In this document: in pieces, positions 1 through 8,817 of the stretch
Layout of the letters: each line of letters starts with the position of its first letter
Numbering within the stretch: position 1 is the first letter of the stretch
DNA from: Fictibacillus phosphorivorans
Lineage (GTDB): Bacteria; Bacillota; Bacilli; Bacillales; Fictibacillaceae
Assembly: GCF_007673525.1 (NCBI RefSeq)
Contig: NZ_VDZU01000001.1
Coordinates: 682,001-746,000 of the forward strand
DNA length: 64,000 bases
Direction of reading: 5' to 3'
The notes under the pieces: model-generated
What the model was told of the DNA's origin: nothing
Databases searched by the model: none
The model's input: the letters and a program-made list of their open reading frames with translations, nothing else
Program-made: the position numbers and the translations under genes

Positions 1-1887
1 ATCGGCACACAGATCGCTTCAAATTCTGATATCAAAATTATTAACGTAACGGGTATTAATTTTAAGACAACCTTTACAGCAGAAGAATTATTAACAGGTT
101 ATGTTGATATAGAGTATTACAGAAAGAAAACAGATACGAATCAATTTATAAAGGATTCTTCAGGAAAGCTACAAAAGCATACTCTTCGTTATGAAGATAG
201 AAGCAATGATATTCGAAGTCTTGTTGGTTCATATACAATGAAAAGCCCCTACGTGAAATCTGTAACTGCTGATGCAGAAAAATTCACAGTAAGTGGCGGA
301 GGGTTTGGTCACGGAATCGGTATGAGCCAATGGGGCGCATACGTAATGGGTAATCAGGGGATTTCGTATCAAGAAATTCTGTCTTACTATTATCCAAACA
401 CGAGCATTGTAAAGGAAAGCTATAATTATACTCCAATTAAGATGAATGGAGTAACAGCAAGTATTGCTAGCCCTCAAGCTGCGAATACGGCCGTTACTTT
501 AACGGCCAATGCAGTAGGTGGATACGATAAACTCTACCGGTTTTATGTGCAAGAAGGAACAGAGTGGAAGCTGCTTCAGGACTATTCCACAAAAAGTACG
601 TACACGTGGATACCAAAAGCTGGTGGAAACTACAAGTTTAGTGTTCATGTAAAAGACAAGTATTCGGCAAAGGATTATGATGCATATAGTGCTTTAAGTT
701 ATAGCATCCTTTCCAACGTAGATATGAAGAGTGTTACATCAGACAAGCCATCACCTCAATTAGCAGGAACACCTATTAAAGTATCAGCTAATGCGGATGG
801 TGGAAAAGAAAAACTTTATAAATTTAATCTTTTAAAAGATGGTGTATGGACAGTTGCTCAGGAATATTCACCTTTGAACACGTTCAACTGGACGCCTTCT
901 GTTTCGGGAGATTATAAGTTCAGTGTTCATGTTAAGGATGCTGGGTCATCAAAAAGCTATGATGATTATGGAACTCTAGATTATAAGATTTCAGCTAAAG
1001 CTGCCCAAACTGTTGTGATGCAAAGTATTTCAACAGATAAAGTAAGCCCGCAATTAGCAAACACTTTGATCAATATTTCAGCAAATGCTACAGGTGGTGC
1101 TACAAAACTGTATAAGTTCAACATCTATGACGGTAAAACGTGGAAAGTGAGTCAAGATTACAGCACAAAGAACGCTCACGCATGGAAGCCAACTTCAGCA
1201 GGAACTTATAAAGTCAGCGTGCATGTAAAAGATCAGTCATCTTCAAAAAGTTATGATTCATACAAAGCATTCGATTATAAGATTACAGCATCAACGTCAG
1301 GTCAGTTTGGTACTCCAATTACGATTGACAGTTTTGTAACAGATAAAGTGTCCCCTCAGGCAGCTAATACTTCAATTAAAGTAACAGCAAATGCAAAAGG
1401 CGGTACAACTAAATTGTACAAGTTTTGGGTATCAAAAGATGGTGGTGCATTTGTAAGAATGCAAGATTATACTTCAAACAACACGTACAATTGGAAACCT
1501 GCGGCGGCAGGAAATTACAAAATTAACGTACATGTAAAAGACCAAACTTCTAGCAAGTCTTACGATGTGTACAAAGTGATCGATTACAAGGTTACGCAAG
1601 GTCAAGTGGTCGTTCAGAGTGTTAAAGCAGATATTGCTTCACCACAGCGCATTCATACAGCCATTCATGTTACAGCTAATGCAACCGGCGGAGAGTCACT
1701 TCTATACAAGTTTAATGTATATGACGGTAAAGAGTGGTCCGTTCTAAAAGAATATTCAACAGAGAAAACATTAAGATGGCTACCCGCTAAATCAGGATCA
1801 TACAAATTTAGTGTACATGTAAAAGATGCAAAGTCATCCAAAGCATACGACCATTTTGGTGTGTTGTTCTATAACGTTACAAATTAA
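1..1887 (+). CDS. SpoIID/LytB-domain protein with triple-tyrosine-like repeats (5' truncated by window)
   Basis: The reading frame is open from base 1, so the true start lies upstream; 628 residues are visible. The first ~120 residues are the C-terminal end of a SpoIID/LytB domain, with the signature FGHGIGMSQWGA at window residues 102-113. SpoIID proteins are peptidoglycan lytic transglycosylases in sporulation; LytB (CwbA) is the modifier of amidase LytC. Five ~90-residue repeats follow (about nt 445-1885), each with an SPQ...A motif, a central LYKF, a [QK][DE]YS, a W.P and a final VHVKD..SSK.YD. They resemble triple-tyrosine (Y_Y_Y) repeats and probably bind wall or glycan. The same repeat type occurs in the amidase at 16.2 kb, suggesting a LytB/LytC-like pair. 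The protein is presumably secreted; its signal peptide is outside the window. Confidence 0.88.
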   Translation: MGTQIASNSDIKIINVTGINFKTTFTAEELLTGYVDIEYYRKKTDTNQFIKDSSGKLQKHTLRYEDRSNDIRSLVGSYTMKSPYVKSVTADAEKFTVSGGGFGHGIGMSQWGAYVMGNQGISYQEILSYYYPNTSIVKESYNYTPIKMNGVTASIASPQAANTAVTLTANAVGGYDKLYRFYVQEGTEWKLLQDYSTKSTYTWIPKAGGNYKFSVHVKDKYSAKDYDAYSALSYSILSNVDMKSVTSDKPSPQLAGTPIKVSANADGGKEKLYKFNLLKDGVWTVAQEYSPLNTFNWTPSVSGDYKFSVHVKDAGSSKSYDDYGTLDYKISAKAAQTVVMQSISTDKVSPQLANTLINISANATGGATKLYKFNIYDGKTWKVSQDYSTKNAHAWKPTSAGTYKVSVHVKDQSSSKSYDSYKAFDYKITASTSGQFGTPITIDSFVTDKVSPQAANTSIKVTANAKGGTTKLYKFWVSKDGGAFVRMQDYTSNNTYNWKPAAAGNYKINVHVKDQTSSKSYDVYKVIDYKVTQGQVVVQSVKADIASPQRIHTAIHVTANATGGESLLYKFNVYDGKEWSVLKEYSTEKTLRWLPAKSGSYKFSVHVKDAKSSKAYDHFGVLFYNVTN

Positions 1888-1901
1888 TAAGGTAACCAGC
1901 T

Positions 1902-1948
1902 GCTCCAAAAGACATTTCGGATGTTCTTTTGGGGCACTTGTTTTTTTT
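1902..1948 (+). terminator. Rho-independent terminator of the SpoIID/LytB gene
   Basis: A stem of about 14 bp with one bulge (GCTCCAAAAGA...TTCTTTTGGGGC) and a TTCGG-type loop is followed closely by a run of eight T. It lies 15 bases after the stop codon. Confidence 0.85.
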
Positions 1949-2037
1949 GTCGCTCATTCATTAACCGGATTTCAAATAAAAGTAAATATTGTTTCTTATT
2001 TAAATGTAAACAACATGTATAGAAAGCGCGGTCCTTG

Positions 2038-2067
2038 TTGAACATTGTGAATAGCGAGTGGTAATAT
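2038..2067 (+). promoter_or_regulatory. SigA-type promoter for the 2.1 kb gene
   Basis: TTGAAC at 2038-2043 and TAATAT at 2062-2067 are separated by 18 bases, 36 bases before the preferred ATG at 2103. Confidence 0.55.
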
Positions 2068-2102
2068 GATAGATGAACGTTCTGAGATGAAAGGGAATGA
2101 AT

Positions 2103-2822
2103 ATGAAAACAAAATGGAAATGGATTGTATTTAGTATCATTGCAATTGCAGCGACATTTTTAATAAAGAACCCTTATTATGATGCATCGCATGATGACAA
2201 AGTAGTAACAGAGAATACGGTTGAAAAGGCACGAGAGGCGTCTGTTAAATTAAGAGCAGCATATAAAGACAAGAACATTTATTTAAATGGAATCGATGCT
2301 CCATATGATAAAGCGAGAACCGAATACGCACATGCGATTGGCATGGTGAACGAACTAGAAAAAGGTGAACGTAAAACACGATTAAAAGGACAACTGAAAT
2401 CAGTTGAACAAGAGATCGAGACAGCTAATACATTTAATAAAGCAGTTCGTGCGGGTAAGATTTTGTTGACTGCTCAACAAGAAGCAGAAGCGGTTCATGT
2501 AAAAGAGCCTTTTGATATTAAAGCGGCTGTAAAATCACAAAAAGAACTTGAAGAAACGATCGACAAACAATCTGGTATCTTTACTGAAATCCCTTTTAGT
2601 TATGTACAGAAAGATATGAAAGTTACGTATGTATATCCTGCTATGCAATTTAATAGAGATGCCATTTTCTATGTGGAAGGATTGGCCTTATTAGATGAAG
2701 CAAAACAAAACCAGGTAGAAAGTGAAAAAATGAAATACGTGGATCAAGCGGTTGTTAAAGCAAACGGAATAAAACATAAAGAACTTAAAGCCAAATTAGA
2801 AAAGAAAATCAAGGATATTTAA
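2103..2822 (+). CDS. membrane-anchored helical protein of unknown function
   Basis: This 239-residue protein has one N-terminal membrane anchor or uncleaved signal (residues ~5-22, hydrophobic after KTKWKW). The rest is charged, Lys/Glu-rich and probably helical or coiled-coil, and would be extracytoplasmic. I do not recognise a family with confidence; the helical repeats vaguely recall the extracellular helical part of SbsC-like S-layer proteins, but that is only an impression. An ATG at 2097 directly abuts the AAAGGGA ribosome site, whereas the in-frame ATG at 2103 has 6-base spacing, so 2103 is chosen. It has its own promoter and terminator and points towards the convergent SecA2/SlaP operon. 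Confidence 0.75.
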   Translation: MKTKWKWIVFSIIAIAATFLIKNPYYDASHDDKVVTENTVEKAREASVKLRAAYKDKNIYLNGIDAPYDKARTEYAHAIGMVNELEKGERKTRLKGQLKSVEQEIETANTFNKAVRAGKILLTAQQEAEAVHVKEPFDIKAAVKSQKELEETIDKQSGIFTEIPFSYVQKDMKVTYVYPAMQFNRDAIFYVEGLALLDEAKQNQVESEKMKYVDQAVVKANGIKHKELKAKLEKKIKDI

Positions 2823-2830
2823 GAATGAAG

Positions 2831-2861
2831 AGCGGTTTGCCCAATAGCACACCGCTTTTTT
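2831..2861 (+). terminator. Rho-independent terminator
   Basis: AGCGGT/ACCGCT stem with a 14-base loop and a T6 tail, eight bases after the stop codon of the 2.1 kb gene. Confidence 0.7.
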
Positions 2862-2921
2862 GTATACGCCTTTTTATCAGTAAAGCAATCAATCACTTCC
2901 ATGAACAACAATGTATACAAA

Positions 2922-2961
2922 AAAACAAAAGACCAAAGCATTAACTTTGGTCTTTTGTTTT
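2922..2961 (-). terminator. Terminator of the secA2-slaP operon (symmetrical)
   Basis: A 17-bp perfect stem with a 6-base loop, core CAAAAGACCAAAG paired with CTTTGGTCTTTTG, flanked by A and T runs on both sides. It immediately follows the stop codon of the minus-strand gene and could act in both directions. Confidence 0.9.
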
Positions 2962-3852
2962 TTAATTTGATGAAGGAACAAGTACTTTCCATCCACTAAA
3001 GTCTTCCGGCATATGCTGAACCAAGCTTTCAGGAAAAATAAAAGTCCATGGTTTACTGCAGAATGGGTTTACTGAGAAAGCTTCTAGTTGAAAAACGCCT
3101 GAAGCTAAGCAAATGCCATCAGCACTAGTCAACTGCAAAGGCAGTTGAGATAACTCGATTTTTTTACTTGTTCCATTACGAACCAAAAGAGTTACAGCAA
3201 TGCCGTTTTCAATAGCTTTCTCTGCTTTTAATCCAAAAAGATTTACTTCTTCGTTCTTTAAAGGTGTCAGTGACGAAATTAGCTTTTTCAAATTTTCTTT
3301 TTCTTCTGCACTTAAGCGTTCTTCCCAAGAAGCTTCAAGTTCAAGTGTTTCGGAAGTTGGACGCTGTTTTTGCAGCTCAAATGCAAGTTTCCAGTCTGAT
3401 AAATTCCATTCTGATAATGGAACATGGAAATCTTCGGGTTCAAATAAAAATTTCCATGGTATGGACGAAGAGGGAGGCAATTCTCCCAACATATTAAAAT
3501 CAAATACTTTACGAGCAAGCATTTGATCAGATGAATCCATTACTAACAGGATCACTTCTTCAAAGCGAATCTTCGAAGGCAGTGTATTTCGAATAAAGCC
3601 TTCAATAATGGCAGAATCATTAAACACCATGAGGTCATACCCATTAATTGAGATTTGATTTGGTTGCAAATCTGGTAACAGTTGGTGGTAATATTGAAAA
3701 ACATATTTTTCTTGTGGGCTAACCACAACGGCAGGATGAACAAATAATTCGGTTTTTCCTGCTCTTTCTTCTATAACTTCTTCCTGTATAGGATTGTTGA
3801 TTTCTTTAGAAGAGGAATCAGCTTCTTTTTTTCTTTTTAATAATGACCACAT
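2962..3852 (-). CDS. slaP: accessory Sec system S-layer assembly protein (SlaP-type)
   Basis: The product is 296 residues, cytoplasmic, with no signal peptide. It starts with a basic-acidic tail (MWSLLKRKKE) and carries two related halves. Each half ends in a similar motif: SIPWKFLFEPEDF near residue 145 and SKPWTFIFPESL near residue 270. This is the duplicated SLAP domain known from the Bacillus anthracis SecA2/SlaP system that exports S-layer proteins. The ribosome site GGAGG lies in the last codons of secA2 and only one base separates the two genes, so translation is probably coupled. The S-layer substrate genes are not in this window. The family assignment rests on recognised motifs and on adjacency to SecA2. 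Confidence 0.85.
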   Translation of the reverse strand: MWSLLKRKKEADSSSKEINNPIQEEVIEERAGKTELFVHPAVVVSPQEKYVFQYYHQLLPDLQPNQISINGYDLMVFNDSAIIEGFIRNTLPSKIRFEEVILLVMDSSDQMLARKVFDFNMLGELPPSSSIPWKFLFEPEDFHVPLSEWNLSDWKLAFELQKQRPTSETLELEASWEERLSAEEKENLKKLISSLTPLKNEEVNLFGLKAEKAIENGIAVTLLVRNGTSKKIELSQLPLQLTSADGICLASGVFQLEAFSVNPFCSKPWTFIFPESLVQHMPEDFSGWKVLVPSSN

Positions 3853-3853
3853 A

Positions 3854-6235
3854 CTAAACCTCCATGGTGCTTAATGCTTGATCGTTTATATTCTGATTAA
3901 ATTCCATCTGCAGCAATAGTTTTACTCGATTCAAAATTTCCTTGTTTAAATCAAAAGTCATATCTTTGAAAAGGGCAAAGCCGTTTTTCTCAAATGCACG
4001 AGTCGGATCTTCTTGACCATAACTGTGAAGGTTAATTCCTTCTTTTAAGTTTTGCATATTTTCAAGGTGTCGGATCCAATTCTGATCCAGCGTCTGCAAA
4101 TAAACGCCACGAACCTGTTCACTCTGACAGAGTTGAAGCAGTTCTTCCTGTTCGAATGCATGTTTTACTTTCAGAAGGAATTCAGCTTCGATTTCATAGC
4201 GTTCTTTTCCTTTTATATCTTCAATACTAAAAGATTCGAAGGGGAAAATTTCTGATAATTGCTTAACAAGTTGAGCAAGATTCCATTCTTCGGCAACTAA
4301 TTCTTCCTGACATTCTTGCTCGATAATCATCAACCCTGTTGAGCGCAGGGTTTCTTCTGCTCGATCGCGAATGTTATCTGTTTCTAGAAGTTCATTTCTG
4401 AGCTTATAGATCGTGTCTCTCTGATTTTCAATAACGCTTTCTAGCTTCAACATATGAGAACGAGACGAATAATGGATACTCTCAATCGCTTCTTGTACAT
4501 TTGAAATATACTTGATAGCTTTAGGTGACATTACTTGACCGTTTTCATCTGTCTTTATTTTTTTCTTCCAATTTTCAATAAGCTCTTGATCGTATAGGTT
4601 GAATAATTCGTCTTCAAGTGAAATCACAAATTGAGTTGTTCCAGGATCACCTTGACGGCCTGCACGGCCCCTTAATTGGTTATCAATCCTGCGGCTTTCA
4701 TGACGCTCTGTTCCAAGAATGAAAAGACCGCCAGCTTGTTTTACTTTTTCATCTAGCATGATATCAGTCCCGCGTCCTGCCATATTAGTAGCAATGGTAA
4801 TCATGCCTTGTTTTCCGGCTTTGGAGATCATTTCTGCTTCTAATTCTTCACTCTTAGCATTAAGAAGCTGGTGAGGAATCTTAGCCTTTTTGAGACCTTC
4901 AGCAAGCTTTTCTGACTGTTCGATCGAAGTTGTACCGATTAATACTGGCCGTTTCTCTTTGTAGAGTTCTTTAACGGTATCAATGATTTTCTTATATTTC
5001 TGTTCTGATGTTTCATAGACAACGTCTTCTAAGTCAATTCTCTGTCTATCGCGATTCGTAGGGATGACAGATACAGCTAGACCGTATGTTTGAAGAAATT
5101 CATCCTTATCCGTAAGGGCTGTTCCAGTTAAACCAGACAGCGACCTATATAATTGAAAGTAATTTTGGATGGTGATTGTCGCAAATGTTTGGTTCTCTTC
5201 TGTGATTTCAACGCCTTCTTTTGCTTCAATCGCTTGGTGAAGTCCATTGCTATAGCTGCGGCCGTCCATTACTCTACCTGTAAATTGATCTACAAGCATA
5301 ATTTTGCCTTCTCGAATGATATAATCGATATCTTTACGCATGATCACTAGTGCTTTAAGCGACTGATTGACAAAATGGTTAAGAAGCTGATGTTCTGCAT
5401 CATACAAGTTATTGATTCCGAAAGCACGCTCGATCTTGTTTGCTCCCTCATCAGTAAGGAAGACTTGCTTTGTATTTACTTCTAAGTTGTAATCAACATC
5501 ATTTTGAAAATTTTCTACAACAAGAGCTGTTACTTTAAACAAATTAGCTGATTCACTTGATTTACTTGCGATAACAAGCGGTGTTTTCGCCTCATCGATC
5601 AAAATGCTATCTACTTCATCAATAAGAGCAAAATGAAGAGGGCGTTGGACACGTTGAGAGATATCCTGCACCATATTATCTCGCAGATAATCAAAACCAA
5701 ATTCACTTCCGGTTCCATATGTAAGATCACACAAGTATGCCTGCTGTTTTTCAACAGGGTCCATTTGCGAAATATTTAAACCTACCGTTAATCCTAAAAA
5801 CTCATGAATTTTTCCTATTGTTTCATAGTCTCGATTGGCTAAGTATTCATTCACGGTAATAACATGTGCGCCTTTTCCTTCTAAAGCTTTTACGTAACTT
5901 GGAAAAGCTGCTACTAGTGTTTTACCTTCTCCAGTTTGCATTTCTGCAATTTCATTATTTAATAAAGCAAGACCACCAATGAGCTGAACATCATATGCAC
6001 GAAGACCAAGAACACGAAATGCAGCTTCTCGGACCGTTGCGAAAGCTTCTTCAGAAATGTCATCGATAGACTTGCCATTAGATAGAGCTTCCTTAAACAG
6101 GAGTGTTTTTTCTTTTAACTCTAAATCACTCAGTTTTTGATAAGATGATTCTAATTTATTAATTGTTTCTATAGATTTTTTAAATCTTTTAAATGTCTTA
6201 TTAGACTTACTAGATGCCTTTAACCCCAATAACAT
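3854..6235 (-). CDS. secA2: accessory Sec translocase ATPase SecA2
   Basis: A 793-residue SecA-family ATPase. Walker A is TGEGKT at residues 101-106 and Walker B is DEVD at 206-209. The helicase-like nucleotide-binding fold 2 contains MAGRGTDI and QLRGRAGRQGD. It ends at TMEV without the C-terminal Cys-rich zinc tail of housekeeping SecA1 and is slightly shorter than typical SecA1. Together with the downstream SlaP-type gene this identifies the accessory enzyme that powers export of S-layer and some wall proteins through SecYEG. The start ATG has a GGGAGATG ribosome site. It is transcribed away from the glycan operon, sharing an AT-rich intergenic region with it. Confidence 0.92.
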   Translation of the reverse strand: MLLGLKASSKSNKTFKRFKKSIETINKLESSYQKLSDLELKEKTLLFKEALSNGKSIDDISEEAFATVREAAFRVLGLRAYDVQLIGGLALLNNEIAEMQTGEGKTLVAAFPSYVKALEGKGAHVITVNEYLANRDYETIGKIHEFLGLTVGLNISQMDPVEKQQAYLCDLTYGTGSEFGFDYLRDNMVQDISQRVQRPLHFALIDEVDSILIDEAKTPLVIASKSSESANLFKVTALVVENFQNDVDYNLEVNTKQVFLTDEGANKIERAFGINNLYDAEHQLLNHFVNQSLKALVIMRKDIDYIIREGKIMLVDQFTGRVMDGRSYSNGLHQAIEAKEGVEITEENQTFATITIQNYFQLYRSLSGLTGTALTDKDEFLQTYGLAVSVIPTNRDRQRIDLEDVVYETSEQKYKKIIDTVKELYKEKRPVLIGTTSIEQSEKLAEGLKKAKIPHQLLNAKSEELEAEMISKAGKQGMITIATNMAGRGTDIMLDEKVKQAGGLFILGTERHESRRIDNQLRGRAGRQGDPGTTQFVISLEDELFNLYDQELIENWKKKIKTDENGQVMSPKAIKYISNVQEAIESIHYSSRSHMLKLESVIENQRDTIYKLRNELLETDNIRDRAEETLRSTGLMIIEQECQEELVAEEWNLAQLVKQLSEIFPFESFSIEDIKGKERYEIEAEFLLKVKHAFEQEELLQLCQSEQVRGVYLQTLDQNWIRHLENMQNLKEGINLHSYGQEDPTRAFEKNGFALFKDMTFDLNKEILNRVKLLLQMEFNQNINDQALSTMEV

Positions 6236-6269
6236 AATTCATCTCCCAATTCATTACAATATTAGTGAA

Positions 6270-6278
6270 ATTATAACA
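6270..6278 (-). promoter_or_regulatory. extended -10 promoter for secA2
   Basis: On the minus strand TGTTATAAT (extended -10, TGn-TATAAT) lies about 35 bases before the secA2 ATG. No good -35 box is visible, which is usual for extended -10 promoters. Confidence 0.45.
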
Positions 6279-6391
6279 TAAAATACTAAATTTTAGAGAT
6301 TTATTGGAATAATTTTATATTTATATAACATTTTTCATTTAGGACCTATAATCAAACTTTCTACGAAGAAGTATTGATGGGATATAGTTAG

Positions 6392-6420
6392 TTTAAAATG
6401 AAGATATACAGTGGTATGAT
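6392..6420 (+). promoter_or_regulatory. candidate promoter of the nonulosonic acid glycan operon
   Basis: TTTAAA at 6392-6397 and TATGAT at 6415-6420 are 17 bases apart, with TG one base before the -10 (extended -10). It is 66 bases before the flippase ATG. A second TATAAT occurs at 6347-6352 without a recognisable -35. Confidence 0.4.
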
Positions 6421-6485
6421 TATGATGATTTTGAAAAAAACATGTCGAAAGAAAAGACGAAACAAAATTGCGAGGAAAGCGATAC

Positions 6486-7772
6486 ATGAAATACTCACCA
6501 AAGATAAAAAAACTTCTTACGAATAAATTTTTCGTGAACTCATTCTGGTATACGTTTGCAACGATGTTACCTCCACTAACAGGTATCATCCTTTTACCTG
6601 TTTTTACGAAATATTTTACTCCAGGGGAATATGGTATTTTCACAACCGTCCAATCATATGTTTGGATTCTGCAGCTTCTAATGATTCTTTCATTACACGG
6701 AGCCATTACTAGACTGTATTACGATTACAAAGAAAACAGTAAAGAACAAAAAGAATATCTGGGGTCTGTAGTAATGTTTACAGTGGTGTTTGCAGGTTTA
6801 ATTTCCGCTTTACTTCTATTATTAAAGCCAATCGTTGGACCATTACTATTTAAAAATATTCCGATTGATCCTTACTATGATATTTTAATATATTTTGCAT
6901 TATCGTCTTCTTTATCTCTGGTTCCAATGGCGATCTTACGTGCGCAGGAGAGAGCAAAGTCGTTCGTTGTCATTAATATTATTAAAAGCGTCATTGTTAT
7001 GGCTGTTACAAGTATTGCCGTGATCTTTATGAATAAAGGGCCGGAAGCGGCTTTGTTTTCTTTTATCATAGCAGGAATCGGAACTGGGTTAGGATACATA
7101 GGTGTCCTCTACAAGAGTGTTCGGCTGTCCTTCAAAAAGGAATATATTAAACAGAGCTTGGCCTTCAGTATTCCTTTATTGCCACATGTTATAAGCGGAT
7201 GGGCGATTACCGCTTCGAGTCGATTCATTTTAGAGAAGTTTGTGTCTCTTGACGAACTTGGAAGATTTTCATTAGCGGCTCAGATGGCAATGGTTTTGGG
7301 AATGCTATATACAGGTGTGAATAACGCTTTCGTTCCTCGTTATACGAGATTGATGAAGGACGCAAAAGAGAATGAAGCAAATAAAATAATGAAATATTTC
7401 CAAGTAGGAGTCATTGTACTTGGGGTCCTAGCCATCATCTTTTCGTTATTAGTTATTGAGTGGCTGCTTCCACCGAAATATAATGGTGTAAGTGGAATAC
7501 TTATCTTTTTACTAACGGCTGAAATTGTAAGAGGATTTTATTTTGTTGTCGTAGCCCGATTATTTTATATCAAGAATACTAAGATCGTAGGCATTAGCAG
7601 TGTTTCAGCTGCAACGGTCAACGTTGGAGTCAATTTGATCTTAATCCCCATCATTGGTGTATGGGGCGCTGTAGTCGCAGCGATAGCGGCAGAATTAACT
7701 CGATTTATTTTTAACCTTTATCAAGAGAGAAGATATCTGAACAAAAAGTTGCAAGCTGAAAGCCAGGAGTGA
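6486..7772 (+). CDS. polysaccharide (oligosaccharide) flippase, Wzx-type
   Basis: A 428-residue integral membrane protein of the MATE-like MVF/PST superfamily with about 12 to 14 hydrophobic segments. The N-terminal stretch (FWYTFATMLPPLTGIILLP) is typical of Wzx/SpoVB-like flippases. It would move lipid-linked repeat units across the membrane for polymerisation. A TTG at 6468 is possible, but GAGGAAA at 6472-6478 is well spaced before ATG 6486. It is the first gene of a tightly packed operon that includes a polymerase and the nonulosonic acid enzymes. A second flippase of different sequence lies at 24.6-26.1 kb. Confidence 0.88.
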   Translation: MKYSPKIKKLLTNKFFVNSFWYTFATMLPPLTGIILLPVFTKYFTPGEYGIFTTVQSYVWILQLLMILSLHGAITRLYYDYKENSKEQKEYLGSVVMFTVVFAGLISALLLLLKPIVGPLLFKNIPIDPYYDILIYFALSSSLSLVPMAILRAQERAKSFVVINIIKSVIVMAVTSIAVIFMNKGPEAALFSFIIAGIGTGLGYIGVLYKSVRLSFKKEYIKQSLAFSIPLLPHVISGWAITASSRFILEKFVSLDELGRFSLAAQMAMVLGMLYTGVNNAFVPRYTRLMKDAKENEANKIMKYFQVGVIVLGVLAIIFSLLVIEWLLPPKYNGVSGILIFLLTAEIVRGFYFVVVARLFYIKNTKIVGISSVSAATVNVGVNLILIPIIGVWGAVVAAIAAELTRFIFNLYQERRYLNKKLQAESQE

Positions 7773-7780
7773 AAGAAGCT

Positions 7781-8788
7781 ATGAACATATTTATGATTGA
7801 ATCGCCCTTACAATTAATTAATGCAATAGAAGCAAAGCACCATTTTTCTATTAAAAAGGAAGAAGCCGTTCTTTTAATCCTGCAAGCTGAGAATGAGAAT
7901 ACCATGAAACAGATCGCGAACATGGTGTCAAAAGAAGAGTGGGCAGATGTACAGGTTATCGGCAGCGGAACGGGAAAAGTAACGTGGGTTACTCGTCTGT
8001 TTAGCTTGCGTAATGTTGTTAAACGATATCAGCAAGTTGATTATATTTTTATTGGAGACTATCGATCAGATATCATGCGAGATTTTGTTGTGTCTGTTAA
8101 TCATAAGAAAGTCTATCTCCTCGACGATGGCAACGTGACCATCCGGATGTTTGAGATGATCTCAAATGGAAGATTGCCACAAGATTCAGGGGCCAAATTC
8201 ATCATTAAATCAGCATTTAAAAAAGTATTAACCCCAAAAGCACCAAAAAATAACGAAATAACCAATATAGCGTTCTTTACGACATTCGATCTAAAGTCAG
8301 ATCACATCGAGATCGTCAAAAACAATTATGAATACTTTAGTTCGATCAGCAAGAATCAAGAAAAGAAGCCTGTATTTTTCTTTTTGGGCGCACCGCTTAG
8401 CGAGAAAAATGTTATGGCAAGTGAAGAAAGATATATTGATTATCTGCGACAAGTAAAAAGTTATTTACAAGATACAGAAATGGTTTATATCCCTCATCGA
8501 AGTGAGAGTCCTGAAAAGTTGGACAAGATAAAAAATGAACTGAATATTAAAGTTACAACCATTCAAACGTGTATTGAATTTGAACTTTCTAAAAATCCTT
8601 ATCTACCAGAAGGATTAGGTTCTTTTTATTCATCTGCTTTAGGTACGTGTCATCAGATCTTTAAAGATTTGATCGAGATTAAAGCTTTTTATCTGCAACC
8701 TCAAGATCTTGCTGAAAAGAACCAGCCAGAGATAGAAAAGATCTACCGTTACTATGGGGAGTTTATGGATGTTATTAAGGATTACTAA
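7781..8788 (+). CDS. GT52-like glycosyltransferase, probable nonulosonic acid (sialyl-type) transferase
   Basis: 335 residues, soluble, beginning MNIFMIESPLQLINAIEA, the N-terminal signature seen in family GT52 and polysialyltransferase-like enzymes that use CMP-sialic-acid-type donors. A second region, IGDYRSD near residue 90, and LLDDG near residue 112 also fit this fold. The downstream genes would make a CMP-activated nonulosonic acid, so this is the likely enzyme that attaches it to the repeat unit. GTG 7769 overlaps the flippase stop, but ATG 7781 with GGAG upstream matches the family start. The exact acceptor is unknown. Confidence 0.7.
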   Translation: MNIFMIESPLQLINAIEAKHHFSIKKEEAVLLILQAENENTMKQIANMVSKEEWADVQVIGSGTGKVTWVTRLFSLRNVVKRYQQVDYIFIGDYRSDIMRDFVVSVNHKKVYLLDDGNVTIRMFEMISNGRLPQDSGAKFIIKSAFKKVLTPKAPKNNEITNIAFFTTFDLKSDHIEIVKNNYEYFSSISKNQEKKPVFFFLGAPLSEKNVMASEERYIDYLRQVKSYLQDTEMVYIPHRSESPEKLDKIKNELNIKVTTIQTCIEFELSKNPYLPEGLGSFYSSALGTCHQIFKDLIEIKAFYLQPQDLAEKNQPEIEKIYRYYGEFMDVIKDY

Positions 8789-8817
8789 AACAGAATGCTG
8801 CAGTTGGAGGAAATGAA

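Noticed and set aside
1826-2041. Open frame overlapping the end of the SpoIID/LytB gene and its terminator
   Set aside because: It runs through the terminator hairpin, has no ribosome site and no recognisable protein features.
6335-6706. Minus-strand 123-residue frame opposite the first flippase
   Set aside because: It overlaps the promoter and start of the flippase and has no family resemblance.
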